In this document: piece after piece, positions 61,856 to 64,000 of the stretch
Numbering within the stretch: position 1 is the stretch's first letter
How the letters are laid out: each line of letters opens with the position of its first letter
Source: Periplaneta americana
Taxonomy: Eukaryota; Arthropoda; Insecta; Blattodea; Blattidae
Length of the DNA stretch: 64,000 bases
Direction of reading: 5' to 3'
Assembly (NCBI RefSeq): GCF_040183065.1
Contig: NC_091120.1
Span: 16,696,708-16,760,707 of the forward strand
Translations under genes and position numbers: made by a program
Notes under the pieces: model-generated
The model's database searches: none
What the model was told of the DNA's origin: nothing
Seen by the model: the letters and a program-made list of their open reading frames with translations, nothing else

Positions 61856-64000
61856 GTGCGGCGGATTTGCCGGATATTAGCGGTGATTACTAGATAAGGT
61901 GCGAGGATGCTACAGTTAAAAGGGCGGGCCTCTGAGTCGCTTCGTTCTCCTTGTGTAGAAAAAAGTCTGTTTTGGAAGGGCAAAATGACCATTTTTTGAA
62001 ATTTTGCCGGCCTCTCCCGTCCAAACGCAGGAGGATAGAGAGTTGTCCTTTATACTGGAGATAGAGTTCGACGAGCTGTATTCAACGCACTCATCGGCTT
62101 TGTTGTCACTTCACGTAGTGAGGAGTTTTGGCGGCAAGAACGTCGGCGGAAGGGTGGTCTAAACCCTTCCCCTTTTTTTCTCGAAAATCAGAAAGTGTTC
62201 GCGATTGCCATTTTGATGCTATCGTGTAAGAAGCAAGTCAAGGGGGAATACAGGGCCGCATCCCGTTCCTCGGTATGGCCATTATTTCAGGAATTAGAGA
62301 CTCAAATATTACAGGTACCCAAACATTAAGGCTAGAAAAAAGTGCGGCGGATTTGCCGGATATTAGCGGTGATTACTAGATAAGGTGCGAGGATGCTACA
62401 GTTAAAAGGGCGGGCCTCTGAGTCGTTTCGTTCTCCTTGTGTAGAAAAAAGTCTGTTTTGGAAGGGCAAAATGACCATTTTTTGAAATTTTGCCGGCCTC
62501 TCCCGTCCAAACGCAGGAGGATAGAGAGTTGTCCTTTATACTGGAGATAGAGTTCGACGAGCTGTATTCAACGCACTCATCGGCTTTGTTGTCACTACAC
62601 GTAGTGCGGAGTTATGGCGGCAAGAAGGTCGGCGGAAGGGTGGTCTAAACCCTTCCCCTTTTTTTCTCGAAAATCAGGAAGTGTTCGCGATTGCCATTTT
62701 GATGCTATCGTGTAAGAAGCAAGTCAAGGGGGTTTACAGGGCCGCATCCCGTTCCTCGGTATGGCCATTATTTCAGGAATTAGAGACTCAAATATTTCAG
62801 GTACCCAAAAATTAAGGCTAGAAAAAAGTGCGGCGGATTTGCCGGATATTAGCGGTGATTACTAGATAAGGTGCGAGGATGCTACAGTTAAAAGGGCGGG
62901 CCTCTGAGTCGCTTCGTTCTCCTTGTGTAGAAAAAAGTCTGTTTTGGAAGGGCAAAATGACCATTTTTTGAAATTTTGCCGGCCTCTCCCGTCCAAACGC
63001 AGGAGGATATAGAGTTGTCCTTAATACTGGAGATAGAGTTCGACGATCTGTATTCAACGCACTCATCGGCTTTGTTGTCCCTACACGTAGTGCGGAGTTA
63101 TGGCGGCAAGAAGGTCGGCGGAAGGGTGGTCTAAACCCTTCCCCTTTTTTTCTCGAAAATCAGAAAGTATTCGCGATTGCCATTTTGATGCTAACGTGTA
63201 AGAAGCAAGTCAAGGGGGTATACAGGGCCGCATCCCGTTCCTCGGTATGGCCATTATTTCAGGAATTAGAGACTCAAATATTTCAGGTACCCAAAAATTA
63301 AGGCTAGAAAAAAGTGCGGGGGATTTGCCGGATATTAGCGGTGATTACTAGATAAGGTGCGAGGATGCTACAGTTAAAAGGGCGGGCCTCTGAGTCGCTT
63401 CGTTCTCCTTGTGTAGAAAAAAGTCTGTTTTGGAAGGGCAAAATGACCTTTTTTGAAATTTTGCCGGCCTCTCCCGTCCAAACGCAGGAGGATAGAGAGT
63501 TGTCCTTTATACTGGAGATAGAGTTCGACGAGCTGTATTCAACGCACTCATCGGCTTTGTTGTCACTACACGTAGTGCGGAGTTATGGCGGCAAGAAGGT
63601 CGGCGGAAGGGTGGTCTAAACCCTTCCCCTTTTTTTCTCGAAAATCAGAAAGTGTTCGCGATTGCCATTTTGATGCTATCGTGTAAGAAGCAAGTCAAGG
63701 GGGTATACAGGGCCGCGTCCCGTTCCTCGGTATTGCCATTATTTCAGGAATTAGAGACTCAAATATTTCAGGTACCCAAAAATTAAGGCTAGAAAAAAGT
63801 GCGGCGGATTTGCCGGATATTAGCGGTGATTACTAGATAAGGTGCGAGGATGCTACAGTTAAAAGGGCGGGCCTCTGAGTCGCTTCGTTCTCCTTGTGTA
63901 GAAAAAAGTCTGTTTTGGAAGGGCAAAATGACCATTTTTTGAAATTTTGCCGGCCTCTCCCGTCCAAACGCAGGAGGATAGAGAGTTGTCCTTTATACTG
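61679..64000 (+). repeat. Copy of the 44.75-47.7 kb segment, missing two monomers
   Basis: Matches 44754 onward at offset 16924 up to about 45.5 kb and then at offset 15952 from about 46.5 kb. It includes the T(T)CACGTAGTGAGG variant (62107), ATTACAGG (62308), ATCAGGAAGTG (62673), CCTTAATACTGG (63020) and TGACCTTTTTTG (63446). One small difference is AAAGTATTCGCG (63166) for AAAGTGTTCGCG. The window ends inside this copy. Confidence 0.85.

Larger units (their letters stand above)
1..64000 (+). repeat. Tandem satellite array, about 133 monomers of ~485 bp
   Basis: The whole window is built from one ~485-bp unit repeated head to tail in a single orientation. I used the motif GTGCGGCGGATTTGCCGG as anchor; it recurs about every 484-487 bp apart from shortened copies of 370-477 bp. 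Monomers differ by scattered substitutions and small indels but align end to end. No unrelated DNA interrupts the array, and no flanking sequence is present, so both array edges lie outside the window. Arrays like this are characteristic of eukaryotic heterochromatin, often centromeric or pericentromeric; that location is inference. The family is not one I recognise. No protein-coding gene or structural RNA gene is visible on either strand. Confidence 0.98.
25099..64000 (+). repeat. Family B satellite block 2 (81 anchors)
   Basis: This long B-type block runs to the window end. Anchors (within about 1 bp): 25230, 25717, 26203, 26689, 27175, 27661, 28145, 28631, 29001, 29487, 29973, 30344, 30830, 31200, 31686, 32171, 32541, 33029, 33516, 34002, 34488, 34975, 35732, 36218, 36703, 37189, 37675, 38162, 38648, 39134, 39620, 40100, 40587, 41073, 41559, 42045, 42525, 43011, 43497, 43984, 44470, 44932, 45418, 45904, 46390, 46876, 47362, 47846, 48332, 48818, 49304, 49791, 50277, 50763, 51249, 51735, 52221, 52708, 53194, 53680, 54166, 54652, 55138, 55625, 56111, 56597, 57083, 57544, 58030, 58516, 59002, 59450, 59936, 60422, 60908, 61394, 61856, 62342, 62828, 63314, 63799. 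Gaps well below 480 mark deleted copies; the 757-bp gap after 34975 marks a 216-bp deletion that removed one anchor. Confidence 0.95.

Noticed and set aside
19248..63619. Recurrent 66-125 codon open frames in family B (starting at TTG in CCGGCC context or in TTGTGTAG context)
   Set aside because: Starts are TTG or internal codons, ends move with hairpin deletions and G- or T-run slips, and the longest (32689-33066) exists only because of extra G residues. No domain is recognisable.
1..64000. CRISPR-like or phage repeat system
   Set aside because: Repeats are ~485 bp and contiguous, with no short repeat/variable spacer pattern and no cas-like or phage genes.
1..64000. Canonical CENP-B box
   Set aside because: I looked for the NTTCGNNNNANNCGGGN pattern on both strands of the A and B monomers. 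TTCGATGCT, TTCGACGAG and CCCGTTCC contexts do not satisfy the required positions.
1..64000. Ribosomal DNA spacer or 5S rDNA array
   Set aside because: No 5S, 18S, 5.8S or 28S-like sequence occurs in or between monomers.
1..64000. Internal subrepeats (for example a trimer of ~162 bp) within the monomer
   Set aside because: I saw no convincing similarity between thirds of the monomer, so the ~485-bp unit appears to be the basic repeat.

Overview
The window is one uninterrupted head-to-tail tandem satellite array. I count about 133 monomers, normally 484-487 bp, all in the same orientation. I see no unique sequence, no inserted transposon, no rRNA or tRNA gene and no CRISPR array. No reading frame behaves like a protein-coding gene: the short open frames (60-125 codons) recur once per monomer, mostly begin at GTG or TTG, and change length or frame with single-base indels. 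An array of this size, with diverged monomer families and nested higher-order duplications, is typical of eukaryotic centromeric, pericentromeric or other heterochromatic satellite DNA. I do not recognise the satellite and cannot name the organism.

Layout. Two monomer families alternate in blocks. Family A fills about 1-16485 and 22607-25047. Family B fills about 16537-22536 and 25099-64000. They differ at many fixed positions. For example, A reads GGCGAAGATGCG where B reads AGATAAGGTGCG, A reads GCCAATTCGATG where B reads GCCATTTTGATG, and A reads GTGACCACAAGTACTG where B reads GTCACTACACGTAGTG. Both A-to-B switches fall inside the same 51-bp interval of the monomer.

Higher-order structure. 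Larger units are duplicated on top of the monomer periodicity. A 12-monomer unit of 5821 bp occurs twice (1440-7260 and 7261-13081) with only two differences noticed. A composite A+B unit occurs as 8528 bp (14079-22606) and 7612 bp (22607-30218). A 1342-bp spacing is repeated around 30.3-32.8 kb, and a 5-monomer 2425-bp unit occurs twice around 37.6-42.4 kb. A 6-monomer 2917-bp unit occurs two and a half times (47805-55393). Segments near 43-47.7 kb recur near 55-59 kb and 61.7-64 kb with indels of two monomers.

Sequence elements. Most monomers carry an 8-bp-stem inverted repeat (GGAAGGGT, 7-nt loop, ACCCTTCC) followed by about seven T residues, resembling a hairpin/T-run terminator. This module is the breakpoint of nearly every internal deletion in the window, and the A-to-B junctions also fall here. 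Family A carries an inverted repeat GGTCA-AAA-TGACC that B has lost on one arm. Both families carry a short dyad near the same position, but with different sequences. I find no encoded system. What deserves attention is the recombination pattern and the hairpin/T-run module.
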